Source: Bacteroidales bacterium (lineage in GTDB: Bacteria > Bacteroidota > Bacteroidia > Bacteroidales > UBA10428). From it: a stretch of 47,546 bases of DNA. The notes beneath the pieces are model-generated. The model did no database searches, was not told where the DNA came from, and worked only from the letters and a program-made list of their open reading frames with translations. The position numbers and the translations under genes are program-made. This document shows positions 9,130 to 16,681 of this stretch, in pieces; within the stretch, counting starts at the first letter, position 1; every line of letters begins with the position of its first letter. The stretch is from contig JAFGEO010000011.1 in assembly GCA_016931575.1 (NCBI GenBank), forward strand, positions 1 through 47,546, in the 5' to 3' direction.

Positions 9130-9570
9130 AGACAATAACAATATGTGGTACTTGGAGGAAGACAACTCTTCATGTAAAATCACATCTAAAATTTTACGGA
9201 ACACTGGTCAGGTATTCCCCGTGGTCATATAGCTAGCTCCAAGTTAGCAAACTTTATTCAAAACTGAGGAATTTTTATTTTGAAATATTTTCCGGGACAG
9301 CAACGCAACCTTTTCTTAAAAATAACATCTATAGGATTAAAGAGATGTTTTAAAGGAATGTATCCAACCGGATATACACTCTGGTAGAGGTCATTTAAGG
9401 CACTTTAGGTGAGTTTTTTCGGCAAACTTTCCATAACAGGACATCTTAGGGTAGGATGTCCTGTTATTTTTTTTTTCGCCTGATCTCATATCCTGGTACA
9501 AAACCTTCAAAATCCTTACCAACAAATCACTGGCATCATTCTTGTGTTTTAAAAAGTAAAAGATGCAGCG
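9130..9570. other. Divergent intergenic region with an orphan plus-strand terminator
   Basis: This 441-base gap lies between the start of the hybrid sensor (minus) and the STAS gene (plus). It is AT-rich and holds no gene-sized frame. A strong terminator at 9433-9476 reads on the plus strand although no plus-strand gene precedes it in the gap. A TATTTTG sequence at 9276-9282 could serve as a -7 element for a short transcript ending there. Confidence 0.5.
9433..9476 (+). terminator. Strong intrinsic terminator without an upstream gene
   Basis: A perfect 13-bp stem (9433-9445 with 9455-9467, 9-base loop) runs into ten T residues (9467-9476). No plus-strand coding sequence precedes it in the gap. 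It therefore ends either a small RNA or a leader transcript of the STAS gene that begins 95 bases later. Confidence 0.85.
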
Positions 9571-9924
9571 ATGAAAAGGGAGATAAAAATATCAGATGAG
9601 CGTCCCACCGGCAGGGAAGTGATAGTTTCCTTCCGGAACCATGGCACCCTGGGCTTGTTAAAACATGGCTTCATCCAGTTTACGCTCAAGGAAGTGATCC
9701 AGGAAAAAGGATCCCGATTAATCATGGACATTACAGGAGTGAAACTTATTGACAGTGATAGCATTGATATCCTCAATCTGCTTTCCCGTCTTGGCCGCAA
9801 ATATGATTCCGTCATCTGGTTAAGGGGTGTTGAGCCTGAAGTCCTGGAGCTGCTTGCCCTGGCAAAAAAATATGCAGTATTTGACATTCAGCATGTCGAA
9901 CCCGTGAATGAAGAAGTTGCCTGA
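9571..9924 (+). CDS. STAS-domain protein, anti-sigma-factor-antagonist type
   Basis: This 117-residue protein is essentially a single STAS domain. The core motif LIMDITGVKLIDSDSIDIL (residues 50-68) matches the strand-turn-helix in which SpoIIAA-type antagonists carry the phosphorylated serine. Ser62 follows Asp61 at the expected place, with Ser64 as an alternative. The tail (VEPEVLELLALAKKYAVFDI) fits the last helix and strand. Members normally shuttle between phosphorylated and free forms through a partner kinase and a PP2C phosphatase. No kinase is next to it, but a SpoIIE-type phosphatase is encoded at 37032-39269. The gene is monocistronic, with terminators on both sides. Confidence 0.72.
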   Translation: MKREIKISDERPTGREVIVSFRNHGTLGLLKHGFIQFTLKEVIQEKGSRLIMDITGVKLIDSDSIDILNLLSRLGRKYDSVIWLRGVEPEVLELLALAKKYAVFDIQHVEPVNEEVA

Positions 9925-9951
9925 CTCTCCTCTTTATTCTACTATAAACTC

Positions 9952-9987
9952 AAATTCCCGCTGATACGTTCATGCGGGAATTTTTTT
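9952..9987 (+). terminator. Intrinsic terminator of the STAS gene
   Basis: A 10-bp stem (9952-9961 with 9974-9983, 12-base loop) is followed by a T-run reaching 9987. It overlaps the last codons of tcdA on the opposite strand. Confidence 0.8.
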
Positions 9988-10701
9988 AATCAGATCCCTT
10001 ATGACCTCTGCAGCACAGAAACAGCCAAACACTGCCGGCATATAGGATATGGTACCAACAACCGAGCGTTTATTCCCGCTGCCGTCGGTCACCATAATAC
10101 TTTCCGGGTCTACTTTTTCAGGAGAGAAGACCACCTTCAGGCCCTCATAGACCTTGCGCTTATGCAAGGCTTTACGTATCATGTAGCCAAACTTGCATCC
10201 AAAGGAATCCTCCATCCTGCTGATCCTTACCTGTGACGGATCCATCTTTCCTCCCGACCCGAAAGAGCTGATGATGCAAAGCTCCCTTTTCACGGCTTCT
10301 TCAAGCAGGTCGACTTTCGGGGTGAGCGTATCAATGGCATCGATAACATAGGCATACTTTTCAGCCAGTACCAGAGGAATATTTTCACTGCTGAGGAATT
10401 CATCAATAATTTTGACTTCGCATTCCGGGTTAATATCCCTGATTCGCCCGGCCACCAGCTCTGTTTTTTGTCTGCCCTCCGTAGAAGTCAGGGCAATTAG
10501 CTGCCGGTTACGGTTTGAAGGCTGCACCACATCACAATCGACAAGGGTGAATTTTCCAATACCGGCCCGGGTAAGCTGCTCGGCAGCATAGGCACCGACT
10601 CCACCCAGGCCTGCAATCAGGACATGCGCCTTCCGCAGACGCTCCAGGCTCTCTCCACCCAGCAGCAATTCGGTTCGGCAAAGCCAGTTTGATTCATTCA
10701 T
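9970..10701 (-). CDS. tcdA: tRNA threonylcarbamoyladenosine dehydratase (TcdA/CsdL, ThiF-like)
   Basis: A 243-residue E1-like enzyme that uses ATP to cyclise t6A37 of ANN-decoding tRNAs to ct6A. The N-terminal half carries the nucleotide-binding motif GLGGVGAYAAE (about 31-41) and the adenylating signature VDCDVVQPSNRNRQ (about 53-66) with its conserved Asp and Arg. The family-typical segment SSFGSGGKMDPSQVRI follows, and DAIDTLTPK is the usual Asp loop. It differs from ThiF and MoeB in lacking zinc-binding CxxC pairs. The start overlaps the end of the tatD-like gene by four bases, so translation is probably coupled within the operon gltX, tatD-like, tcdA. Confidence 0.9.
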   Translation of the reverse strand: MNESNWLCRTELLLGGESLERLRKAHVLIAGLGGVGAYAAEQLTRAGIGKFTLVDCDVVQPSNRNRQLIALTSTEGRQKTELVAGRIRDINPECEVKIIDEFLSSENIPLVLAEKYAYVIDAIDTLTPKVDLLEEAVKRELCIISSFGSGGKMDPSQVRISRMEDSFGCKFGYMIRKALHKRKVYEGLKVVFSPEKVDPESIMVTDGSGNKRSVVGTISYMPAVFGCFCAAEVIRDLIKKIPA

Positions 10702-11357
10702 GGTAAACGCTGAAAACAGGTTAAAAAGTTACTTTCAATCAATTCCTCCATGGCAGCAAGGGATAAACCCCGGAGCAGAGCAGCTTTTTCATAAACCCCG
10801 GAGATAGAAAATCCCGCATCATCGGTCTCCAGGAATATTTTATCTTCCGGCAGGCTGCTGAAGGCTTTGAAGGCCTTGCTGTCCTCCCTGAACAACATGG
10901 ACCCGAACGAGAGGTAAAAACCCTGTCTGATAAGCTGTTGCGCCATTTCTGCTGAAGCGTTGAACCAGTGGATGATCCAGGGAGTACCGGTTGGCATTTC
11001 CCGGTGAACCTCAAATACTTCCTGATAGGCCCGTACGCAATGGATTATCAGGGGTTTCCCCAGCTCCTTTGCCAGTTTAACCTGCTCAAGGAAAGCCCTA
11101 TGTTGAAGCGGAAAAGGAACCTTGCAGGCCTTATCCAGTCCTGTTTCCCCAATAGCAAGCACCGATTCGTGCTTTGCCATATTAGTAACAGATTCCAGAT
11201 CCTTCTGCAGGCTAGTTTCACGGATTTGCCAGGGGTGCAGTCCGGCAGAATACAATCCAGGCTTCGCAAGTTCCTGCCCCTGGTTATGAAAGAGATTCCG
11301 TAAAACCCGGTCGGCTTCACCCGGATCGGCGGCATGTCGGTGAATATCGATTTTCAT
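10698..11357 (-). CDS. TatD-family metal-dependent hydrolase
   Basis: A 219-residue TIM-barrel hydrolase, somewhat shorter than the 255-260 residues of classic TatD. Metal ligands are readable: His6 and His8 in the opening strand (DIHRH), Glu71 (GETGLD), His106 (IIHCVRA), His130 (WIIHWFNAS) and Asp179 (LETDD). TatD enzymes are Mg-dependent 3'-5' nucleases or deoxyribonucleases acting in the cytoplasm on damaged nucleic acid. The gene lies 36 bases downstream of gltX and overlaps tcdA by four bases, so it is the middle gene of a tRNA-related operon. The exact substrate of this short subgroup is unknown. Confidence 0.85.
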   Translation of the reverse strand: MKIDIHRHAADPGEADRVLRNLFHNQGQELAKPGLYSAGLHPWQIRETSLQKDLESVTNMAKHESVLAIGETGLDKACKVPFPLQHRAFLEQVKLAKELGKPLIIHCVRAYQEVFEVHREMPTGTPWIIHWFNASAEMAQQLIRQGFYLSFGSMLFREDSKAFKAFSSLPEDKIFLETDDAGFSISGVYEKAALLRGLSLAAMEELIESNFLTCFQRLP

Positions 11358-11393
11358 GCTTGCTGAATTAGGGGATTTACAAAAGACAGGGCC

Positions 11394-12914
11394 TTACCTG
11401 ATCCGTTCCAGGGCATTTTCGATCCGAAGCAGTGTTTCAGCTTTCCCCAGCATCTCGAAAATATCAAAGAGGTGGGGTCCCTTAGCCTCTCCGACCACGG
11501 CAATACGCAAGGGATTCATCACTTTCCCGAATCCGAGATCATGGCCGGTGACATAGGCCTTGATCTTTTCTTCCAGGAGAGCCGATGTAAAGTCTTCCTC
11601 AGCTTCAAGGATCCTCAGACAATCTGTTACAATCCTTGCTGTATCCTCTTTCCAGAACTTCCTGACAGTATTTTCATCGTATACCTCCGGTGCCTCGAAG
11701 AAATAGGAACCCTGCTCCCAGATATCTTTCACAAACACGGCACGCTCTTTCACACTTTCCACCACTTTACCGGCAAACCATTTCTCCGCGGTTATGCCTT
11801 TTAGTTTCAACTCTTCAAGGAACAGAAGGGTCAGCTCCTCCGTAGATTTATTCTGCAGGTACTGCTGGTTGTACCACTTAGCTTTCTCAGGATCAAAACG
11901 GGCACCTGCCTTATTCACCCGGTCAAGGGAAAAAGCTTTCACCAGTTCGGACAGGGAGAATAGTTCCTGTTCCGTTCCCGGATTCCATCCCAGCATGGCC
12001 AGGATGTTGATCACGGCTTCCGGGAAATACCCTTCTTCGCGGTATCCGGCAGCCAGTTCGCCATCGGGAGCTTCCCACCGTAGAGGAAATACCGGGAAGC
12101 CTTCCTTATCACCATCGCGCTTACTCAGTTTCCCCTTCCCGGAGGGCTTCAGAATCAGTGGCAGGTGTGCAAAGGCAGGGCATTCATCTTCCCATCCAAA
12201 AGCACGGTACAACATGATATGCAGCGGCAGGGAGGGCAGCCATTCCTCACCCCGGATCACATGTGTGATCTTCATCAGGTGGTCATCCACGATATTGGCC
12301 AGGTGATAGGTTGGCAGTCCGTCCGACTTAAAAATTACTTTATCATCCAATGTTGAAGTATTGAACCTTACGGTTCCCCGTATCAGGTCTTCCTGGCTCA
12401 CTTCAACATTTTCGGGCATCTTAAAACGCAGCACGAAAGGAGTCCCGGCTGCAATCAGTTCAGAAGTTTGCTGCTCCGTCAGCGACAAGGAATTCCTCAT
12501 CTGCAAACGGTTATGCTGATTGTAGGAAAAAGTTCTTTTCTCCTGCTCATAGTCGTTGCGCAGTTTCTCAAGTTCCTCAGGGGTATCAAAAGCATAATAG
12601 GCCCAGTGGTTATTCACCAGCTCATCGGCATACCGGCGGTATATCTCACTGCGTTCCGATTGCTTGTAGGGCCCGAATTCTCCACCTTCCCTTACTCCCT
12701 CATCAGGTACCAGTCCGAGCCAGTTCAGGGATTCATTGATATAATCTTCCGCCTCTTCCACCAGGCGGGTCTGGTCGGTGTCTTCAATTCTCAGAAGAAA
12801 ATCCCCACCGTGTTTTTTCGCAAACAGGTAGTTGAACAGGGCTGTTCTGACACCTCCGATATGAAGGGGGCCTGTCGGGCTTGGGGCAAATCGTACGCGT
12901 ACTTTTCCTTTCAT
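11394..12914 (-). CDS. gltX: Glutamyl-tRNA synthetase
   Basis: This class I aminoacyl-tRNA synthetase charges tRNA-Glu in the cytoplasm. The start is the ATG at 12914: a longer frame would need TTG at 12935, which falls inside the -7 promoter element. The protein is then 506 residues, normal for bacterial GltX. It opens with KVRVRFAPSPTGPLHIGG, which contains the HIGH-type motif, and carries the KMSKS-type motif as KLSKRDG about halfway along. The anticodon-binding helical domain fills the C-terminal third (EKIKAYVTGHDLGFGKVMNPLR). It heads the operon with the tatD-like gene and tcdA. The short leader and an inverted repeat in the promoter suggest regulation of initiation. Confidence 0.97.
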   Translation of the reverse strand: MKGKVRVRFAPSPTGPLHIGGVRTALFNYLFAKKHGGDFLLRIEDTDQTRLVEEAEDYINESLNWLGLVPDEGVREGGEFGPYKQSERSEIYRRYADELVNNHWAYYAFDTPEELEKLRNDYEQEKRTFSYNQHNRLQMRNSLSLTEQQTSELIAAGTPFVLRFKMPENVEVSQEDLIRGTVRFNTSTLDDKVIFKSDGLPTYHLANIVDDHLMKITHVIRGEEWLPSLPLHIMLYRAFGWEDECPAFAHLPLILKPSGKGKLSKRDGDKEGFPVFPLRWEAPDGELAAGYREEGYFPEAVINILAMLGWNPGTEQELFSLSELVKAFSLDRVNKAGARFDPEKAKWYNQQYLQNKSTEELTLLFLEELKLKGITAEKWFAGKVVESVKERAVFVKDIWEQGSYFFEAPEVYDENTVRKFWKEDTARIVTDCLRILEAEEDFTSALLEEKIKAYVTGHDLGFGKVMNPLRIAVVGEAKGPHLFDIFEMLGKAETLLRIENALERIR

Positions 12915-12932
12915 GCTCTCAAAAATTTCCTG

Positions 12933-12940
12933 CAAAGATA
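12933..12940 (-). promoter_or_regulatory. -7 promoter element of gltX
   Basis: On the minus strand this reads TATCTTTG, a perfect match to the Bacteroidota -7 element TAnnTTTG. It lies 18 bases upstream of the gltX ATG, implying a leader of roughly a dozen bases. Confidence 0.65.
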
Positions 12941-12946
12941 TAACAA

Positions 12947-12969
12947 ATCGGAAAGTGGCACTTTCCGAT
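12947..12969. promoter_or_regulatory. 10-bp inverted repeat in the gltX-tdh divergent promoter region
   Basis: The arms ATCGGAAAGT (12947-12956) and ACTTTCCGAT (12960-12969) are perfect reverse complements around GGC. It lies just upstream of the gltX -7 element, where the spacer and -33 box should be, and 13 bases before the proposed tdh -33 box. That position suits an operator. As a transcribed hairpin it would need a longer RNA and has no U-run. Confidence 0.5.
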
Positions 12970-12982
12970 GAGTATTATCATA

Positions 12983-13010
12983 TTGGCGGAAAAGATTAAC
13001 TTGTATCTTG
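12983..13010 (+). promoter_or_regulatory. Probable promoter of tdh
   Basis: TTGG at 12983-12986 and TATCTTG at 13004-13010 are about 17 bases apart, close to Bacteroidota -33/-7 spacing. The -7 element lacks one T relative to TAnnTTTG. The tdh ATG follows at 13039. Confidence 0.5.
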
Positions 13011-13038
13011 CAAGCCTAATACAGATATCAGCTTATCC

Positions 13039-13992
13039 ATGGAGAATATACTCATTATCGGGGCATCAGGACAGATCGGTTCAGAGCTGACCCTGGCACT
13101 TCGGGAACGATACGGAAACGATCATGTCTTTGCTTCCGACATAAAAGAACCTGCTGAAGACGTGCGGGAATCAGGACCTTTTTACATGCTGGATGTCATG
13201 GATGACAAGCACCTCATCCATTTTGTCATCCGCCACAAGATCACGCAGATCTATCACCTGGCGGCAGTGCTATCGGGAAATGCCGAGAAATTACCGGTTC
13301 AGGCCTGGCAGATCAATATGAACAGCCTGATGAATGTCCTCGAAATTGCCAAACTGGTAGAGGAAGTCAGGCAGGTATTCTGGCCCAGTTCCATTGCCGT
13401 ATTTGGTCCGAGTACACCCAAAGAGAACACTCCCCAGCTGACAATCATGGAGCCTGCCACAGTATACGGGATCAGCAAGCTTGCCGGAGAACGGTGGTGT
13501 GAGTATTACTATAAGCGATACGGCGTGGACGTGCGAAGCCTGCGCTATCCGGGCCTGATAAGTTACAAGACGGAAGCCGGGGGAGGTACTACCGACTGGG
13601 CTGTTGAGATATTCTATGCTGCACTGCGTGAAAAAGCCTATACCTGTTTCCTCGCTGAAAACACCCGCCTGCCGATGATGTTTATGCCCGATGCCATCAA
13701 TGCCACCATTGCCCTTATGGAGGCCCCTGCAGAAGAGGTCCGGTTTCATATCGGCTACAATATCAAAGGATTTAATTGCACACCTGCAGAACTCACTGCA
13801 GCTATCCAAAAGCACATTCCGGATTTTAAGATCGGGTATGCACCTGATTTCAGGCAGGAGATTGCTGATACCTGGCCCGACTCTGTAGACGACCATTACG
13901 CGCGCTGCCATGATCACTGGAAAAGCCGGTACGATATTGATACAACCACCGATATTATGCTGAAGAATCTGAAGGAAAAGCTGAAGCTCTGA
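13039..13992 (+). CDS. tdh: L-threonine 3-dehydrogenase, SDR type
   Basis: A 317-residue short-chain dehydrogenase of the extended epimerase-like group. GASGQIG (residues 8-14) binds NAD; Ser117/118 (WPSSIAVFG) with Tyr143 and Lys147 (YGISK) form the catalytic set. RYPGLISY and GGGTTDWAVEIFYAA are typical of the SDR-type threonine dehydrogenases of Cytophaga and Flavobacterium rather than of sugar epimerases. It oxidises threonine to 2-amino-3-ketobutyrate, the substrate of Kbl encoded at 18072-19262 on the same strand, which strengthens the assignment. Between them lies a minus-strand block of six genes, so the pair is not a simple operon. A sugar epimerase function remains a weaker alternative. 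Confidence 0.85.
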   Translation: MENILIIGASGQIGSELTLALRERYGNDHVFASDIKEPAEDVRESGPFYMLDVMDDKHLIHFVIRHKITQIYHLAAVLSGNAEKLPVQAWQINMNSLMNVLEIAKLVEEVRQVFWPSSIAVFGPSTPKENTPQLTIMEPATVYGISKLAGERWCEYYYKRYGVDVRSLRYPGLISYKTEAGGGTTDWAVEIFYAALREKAYTCFLAENTRLPMMFMPDAINATIALMEAPAEEVRFHIGYNIKGFNCTPAELTAAIQKHIPDFKIGYAPDFRQEIADTWPDSVDDHYARCHDHWKSRYDIDTTTDIMLKNLKEKLKL

Positions 13993-14028
13993 TCAAGGTA
14001 TTCGCCGGAAGGAAGTCCCGGGACTCCC

Positions 14029-14886
14029 CTATAGGGTTTCCTGTTTATTCTTTGATTCCCTGATGATATCAAGCGTTGCCCTGTAGATACTGCTCCTTCT
14101 CTCCTGGCGTTTCTTTTCTGCAATTTCGTTGGTGTTCTCCAATCCTCCCATATAGTATCTCTGATACCAGGGAAGTATGGACAAAATTGCATCAAGAAGG
14201 GTATATTGATAGGCTACAAATACGCTCAGCCCCACGAGGGATCCGCTCAGAATGAATGAGTTCAGCGCATCAGGGACATCTCCCGCATATAACTGGCCCA
14301 GGCCAGGAATAACCAGGCTCAACGCGTATGCCAGGTTTGGATTGGGCTTATACAACATTTTTTTCAGACTGAAAAGGGAATCAATTTTAGCACAGGCCAG
14401 GGAGTCAGTTTCTACAATCTTTTTGAAGTAATACCTTGAAGTGTCAAATTCTGTCAGACCAAAATGTGTAATCCCAAAGAGAAGGTTTATTTCATCGTTA
14501 TACTGCCGGTAAACGGTATCATGGACAGAGTATAAGTTGATGAGTGCCCGTTTATAGGCCTCCTCCTGGATGCGGGTGGAGATATTCCGGATTTCTGCAT
14601 TAACCAGGAGGCTGTCATCATGCGTTATCCGGATAACCTGGTCGTAGTAGTACCGAGCATGAGTCCAGTCGCCCTGATTCAGGTAACAATCCCCGATTTT
14701 GAACAGAAGGTATGCATCTGAAAAATTATCATGAAAGCTGACCCGCTGGTACTCCTTCAGGGCAAGACTGTAATTTCCCCTCAGGTACTGCTGATCGGCA
14801 AATGATAATGCAGAATCGGCGGTATATTGTCCGGATAGCAGTCCGGAATTAATACTGATGAATGTAATAATCAACAACCTTCTCAC
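14029..14886 (-). CDS. Exported TPR-like protein with C-terminal PGLGQLYAG membrane region
   Basis: A 285-residue protein starting with GTG at 14886, overlapping the preceding gene by 38 bases. A signal peptide (RRLLIITFISINSG) leads into helical repeats (about 22-170) resembling TPRs (YLRGNYSLALKEYQRV, YLNQGDWTHARYYYDQV). The C-terminal part has hydrophobic segments around NPNLAYALSLVIPGLGQLYAGD and ILSGSLVGLSVFVAYQYTLL, then a basic tail rich in Lys and Arg. The upstream gene product shares the PGLGxxYAG segment, so the two are related. Last gene of the block that also encodes a YidD-like protein. The function is unknown; a role in envelope assembly is an inference from context. Confidence 0.65.
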   Translation of the reverse strand: MRRLLIITFISINSGLLSGQYTADSALSFADQQYLRGNYSLALKEYQRVSFHDNFSDAYLLFKIGDCYLNQGDWTHARYYYDQVIRITHDDSLLVNAEIRNISTRIQEEAYKRALINLYSVHDTVYRQYNDEINLLFGITHFGLTEFDTSRYYFKKIVETDSLACAKIDSLFSLKKMLYKPNPNLAYALSLVIPGLGQLYAGDVPDALNSFILSGSLVGLSVFVAYQYTLLDAILSILPWYQRYYMGGLENTNEIAEKKRQERRSSIYRATLDIIRESKNKQETL

Positions 14887-15679
14887 GATAGTCCAGATTC
14901 TGATTTAAAGTATAGAGACGTGCCGCTTTTGCCGATCCATAGATATTCCCGATATAAAATCCAAAAGACAGGGAACCCATGATCCAACCATAAACGCTTT
15001 CGATACCGTGCTCCTTAAAAGCCCTGTATGCCTGGTAGCCGGTTCCAGAGATGAACAATACCGAAAAGATCGCATCTTTCCATTTGCCGGCATATACCTT
15101 CCCTAATCCGGGGACCACGGCAGAAAGTGACGCGGCGAGGAACCTGTTTTTGTGCCTGAGGTTAAAGGCTTCATTGTAAAGGTCGAGCAGGTCCTTATTC
15201 AGCAGGTCCTGCTGCAGTCCGTCGAGGTTCAGGCTATATTCCGGATAGGAAATCAACCGCATGGTGAGGTCCAGGTTATTCTTAAACCCTTCATCCATTG
15301 GGTAATCGTCGAGCATCAGGCGGATGTTGCCGGGGTTCCCGCTAAGCAGGCTGATTTTTGAATACTCCTTCAGCAGGTCCGTACCGGTTATTTCCCGGGG
15401 GTCATTCAAGCTTTCGAAAGCCCTCATTCCTTGATCATATTCCCCTGCGAAACGGTACGATTTAAGCATCTTTGCCTGGTACTGCTCATTGGACCTGTCC
15501 AGAAAAACAAGCCGCTCATACTCTTCGGCAGCGAAGCCATACTGGTTGGTATTGAACAGAAATCCGGCATAGGCCTCAATCTTTTCCTGGCTAAAAAGAT
15601 TATCATCCTGTGAAAAAGCCGGGAGAGCAACCATCGCCAAAACAACAAGTAACCTAATCTTTTTTCTCAACAGGGTCAT
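14849..15679 (-). CDS. Exported repeat protein with PGLGKVYAG membrane region
   Basis: The start is set at ATG 15679, where a signal peptide begins (MTLLRKKIRLLVVLAMVALPAFSQ); the upstream frame overlaps yidD. The protein is 276 residues. A helical, TPR-like part (about 25-170; FNTNQYGFAAEEYERLVF, YRFAGEYDQGMRAFESL) is followed by hydrophobic stretches at LAASLSAVVPGLGKVYAGKW and AIFSVLFISGTGYQAYRAF and a further segment near SLSFGFYIGNIYGSA. It overlaps yidD by 26 bases at its start and the next gene by 38 bases at its end, so the three are translated from one message. Homologous in its second half to its downstream neighbour. No named family recognised. Confidence 0.65.
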   Translation of the reverse strand: MTLLRKKIRLLVVLAMVALPAFSQDDNLFSQEKIEAYAGFLFNTNQYGFAAEEYERLVFLDRSNEQYQAKMLKSYRFAGEYDQGMRAFESLNDPREITGTDLLKEYSKISLLSGNPGNIRLMLDDYPMDEGFKNNLDLTMRLISYPEYSLNLDGLQQDLLNKDLLDLYNEAFNLRHKNRFLAASLSAVVPGLGKVYAGKWKDAIFSVLFISGTGYQAYRAFKEHGIESVYGWIMGSLSFGFYIGNIYGSAKAARLYTLNQNLDYREKVVDYYIHQY

Positions 15680-16064
15680 AATTTTTATGGGTATGTGGGT
15701 GAATGGAATAATCCCCTGCGGCAAATCCATGGCAGCGGGTCAGCCGGTCAAGGGCACTGCAAATTCCGATAAGGATCCCGTACTCTTTTATCGATTCCAT
15801 AGCATAAACCGAACAGGAAGGTGTAAAAACACAGGCATCCACATCCTGCGATGAAATAAACTCCTTATAGATAAGAAACAAGGCCGAAAAAATCTGATTT
15901 GCCTCATTGCTGGTTGAGGTATACTGGCGGTACGATACTTTCTGATCCTGCACATCGAACTGATGATAGTGGGTACTGATAAGATCCTCCTGTCCTGAAC
16001 TCAGGAGGGGAAGCAGGAGTGCGAAGACCAAGCCTAACAACCTGTATTTGTATTTCATATGCAT
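15654..16064 (-). CDS. yidD: YidD-like membrane insertion efficiency factor with N-terminal signal peptide
   Basis: This is a 136-residue protein. The second half is recognisably YidD: Cys78 and Cys84 in CVFTPSC, SVYAMESIKEYG, then LDRLTRCHG with Cys111, and a closing NYDPV. YidD assists YidC and Sec in inserting inner-membrane proteins. Classic YidD is about 70-90 residues, with a short amphipathic N-terminus and no export signal. Here a signal peptide (YRLLGLVFALLLPLLSSGQ) and about 50 further residues precede the core, which would put the conserved part outside the cytoplasm. ATG codons at 16064 and 16058 are both possible. It overlaps the next gene by 26 bases. The symbol marks homology, not proven function. 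Confidence 0.75.
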   Translation of the reverse strand: MHMKYKYRLLGLVFALLLPLLSSGQEDLISTHYHQFDVQDQKVSYRQYTSTSNEANQIFSALFLIYKEFISSQDVDACVFTPSCSVYAMESIKEYGILIGICSALDRLTRCHGFAAGDYSIHPHTHKNYDPVEKKD

Positions 16065-16226
16065 GCCTTTTACCGTTCCGGACCAGGAAAATTACCTGGA
16101 CAAGGACAGGGATGTATGTTTGAACACAAAAATAGCATTGTTTTTTTAAGGACAGGAAAATCAAAATGCTTTTTACAGGATCGGAGGTTTCAAGGTGCTT
16201 ATTTCAGAGTACGACCGGGCAAAAGC

Positions 16227-16637
16227 TCAGTAAAGGATAAGCAACCTGATAAGGTATATACTGGTCAGTGCCACCCCGTTCACAACACAGCCCAGGAAAG
16301 CCTGCTTTGTCCTTTCACTGTCCTGCGAAACCTTATAAACATAAGCAATTCCAACCCCACTTAGGAGAAGACCCCAGTAAAACGGGGGGATGCCGTATAA
16401 TTTATCGACTTCAGCATTGGGCTGGGGGACCATCTGTACTGCACCTTTAACGGCCGGAAGCAAGTCCATCTCAAAAGGGGCCCTGGTTAATTGATCCTGA
16501 ATAACAGCACATTCCAGCTCATTCAGCACCAGCAGCTCATTTTGAAGCTGTTCGGCATTATAGGAAAACAGATCGGCGGCGGAAAGCGGGAGCATGCTAA
16601 GCAGGCAGAAAGCCAGCAAAACAGAAATTTTTTTCAT
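16227..16637 (-). CDS. LFSY-family small two-helix membrane protein (copy A)
   Basis: A 136-residue protein starting at ATG 16637 with a signal peptide (MKKISVLLAFCLLSM, cleaved near SAA). The mature part begins ADLFSYN, a motif shared with the proteins at 17447, 23940 and 24614. A soluble stretch of about 55 residues follows, then two predicted helices: GIPPFYWGLLLSGVGIAYVYKV and, after the polar loop SQDSERTKQA, FLGCVVNGVALTSIYLIRLLILY. This is the most divergent copy: the tryptophan-glycine-cysteine of TM1 is WGL here, and a proline-rich spacer replaces the TLxELQ segment. It lies 44 bases downstream of the LolA-like gene and is probably co-transcribed. The family is not one I can name. 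Confidence 0.7.
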   Translation of the reverse strand: MKKISVLLAFCLLSMLPLSAADLFSYNAEQLQNELLVLNELECAVIQDQLTRAPFEMDLLPAVKGAVQMVPQPNAEVDKLYGIPPFYWGLLLSGVGIAYVYKVSQDSERTKQAFLGCVVNGVALTSIYLIRLLILY

Positions 16638-16681
16638 TTTTAACCAATGCTGAGGTATTAATTTATCTGGTCCGATCCGGC

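Noticed and set aside
9549-9887. Minus-strand frame of 112 codons across the STAS gene
   Set aside because: Antisense to a protein with a clear STAS domain; its translation has no recognisable motif.
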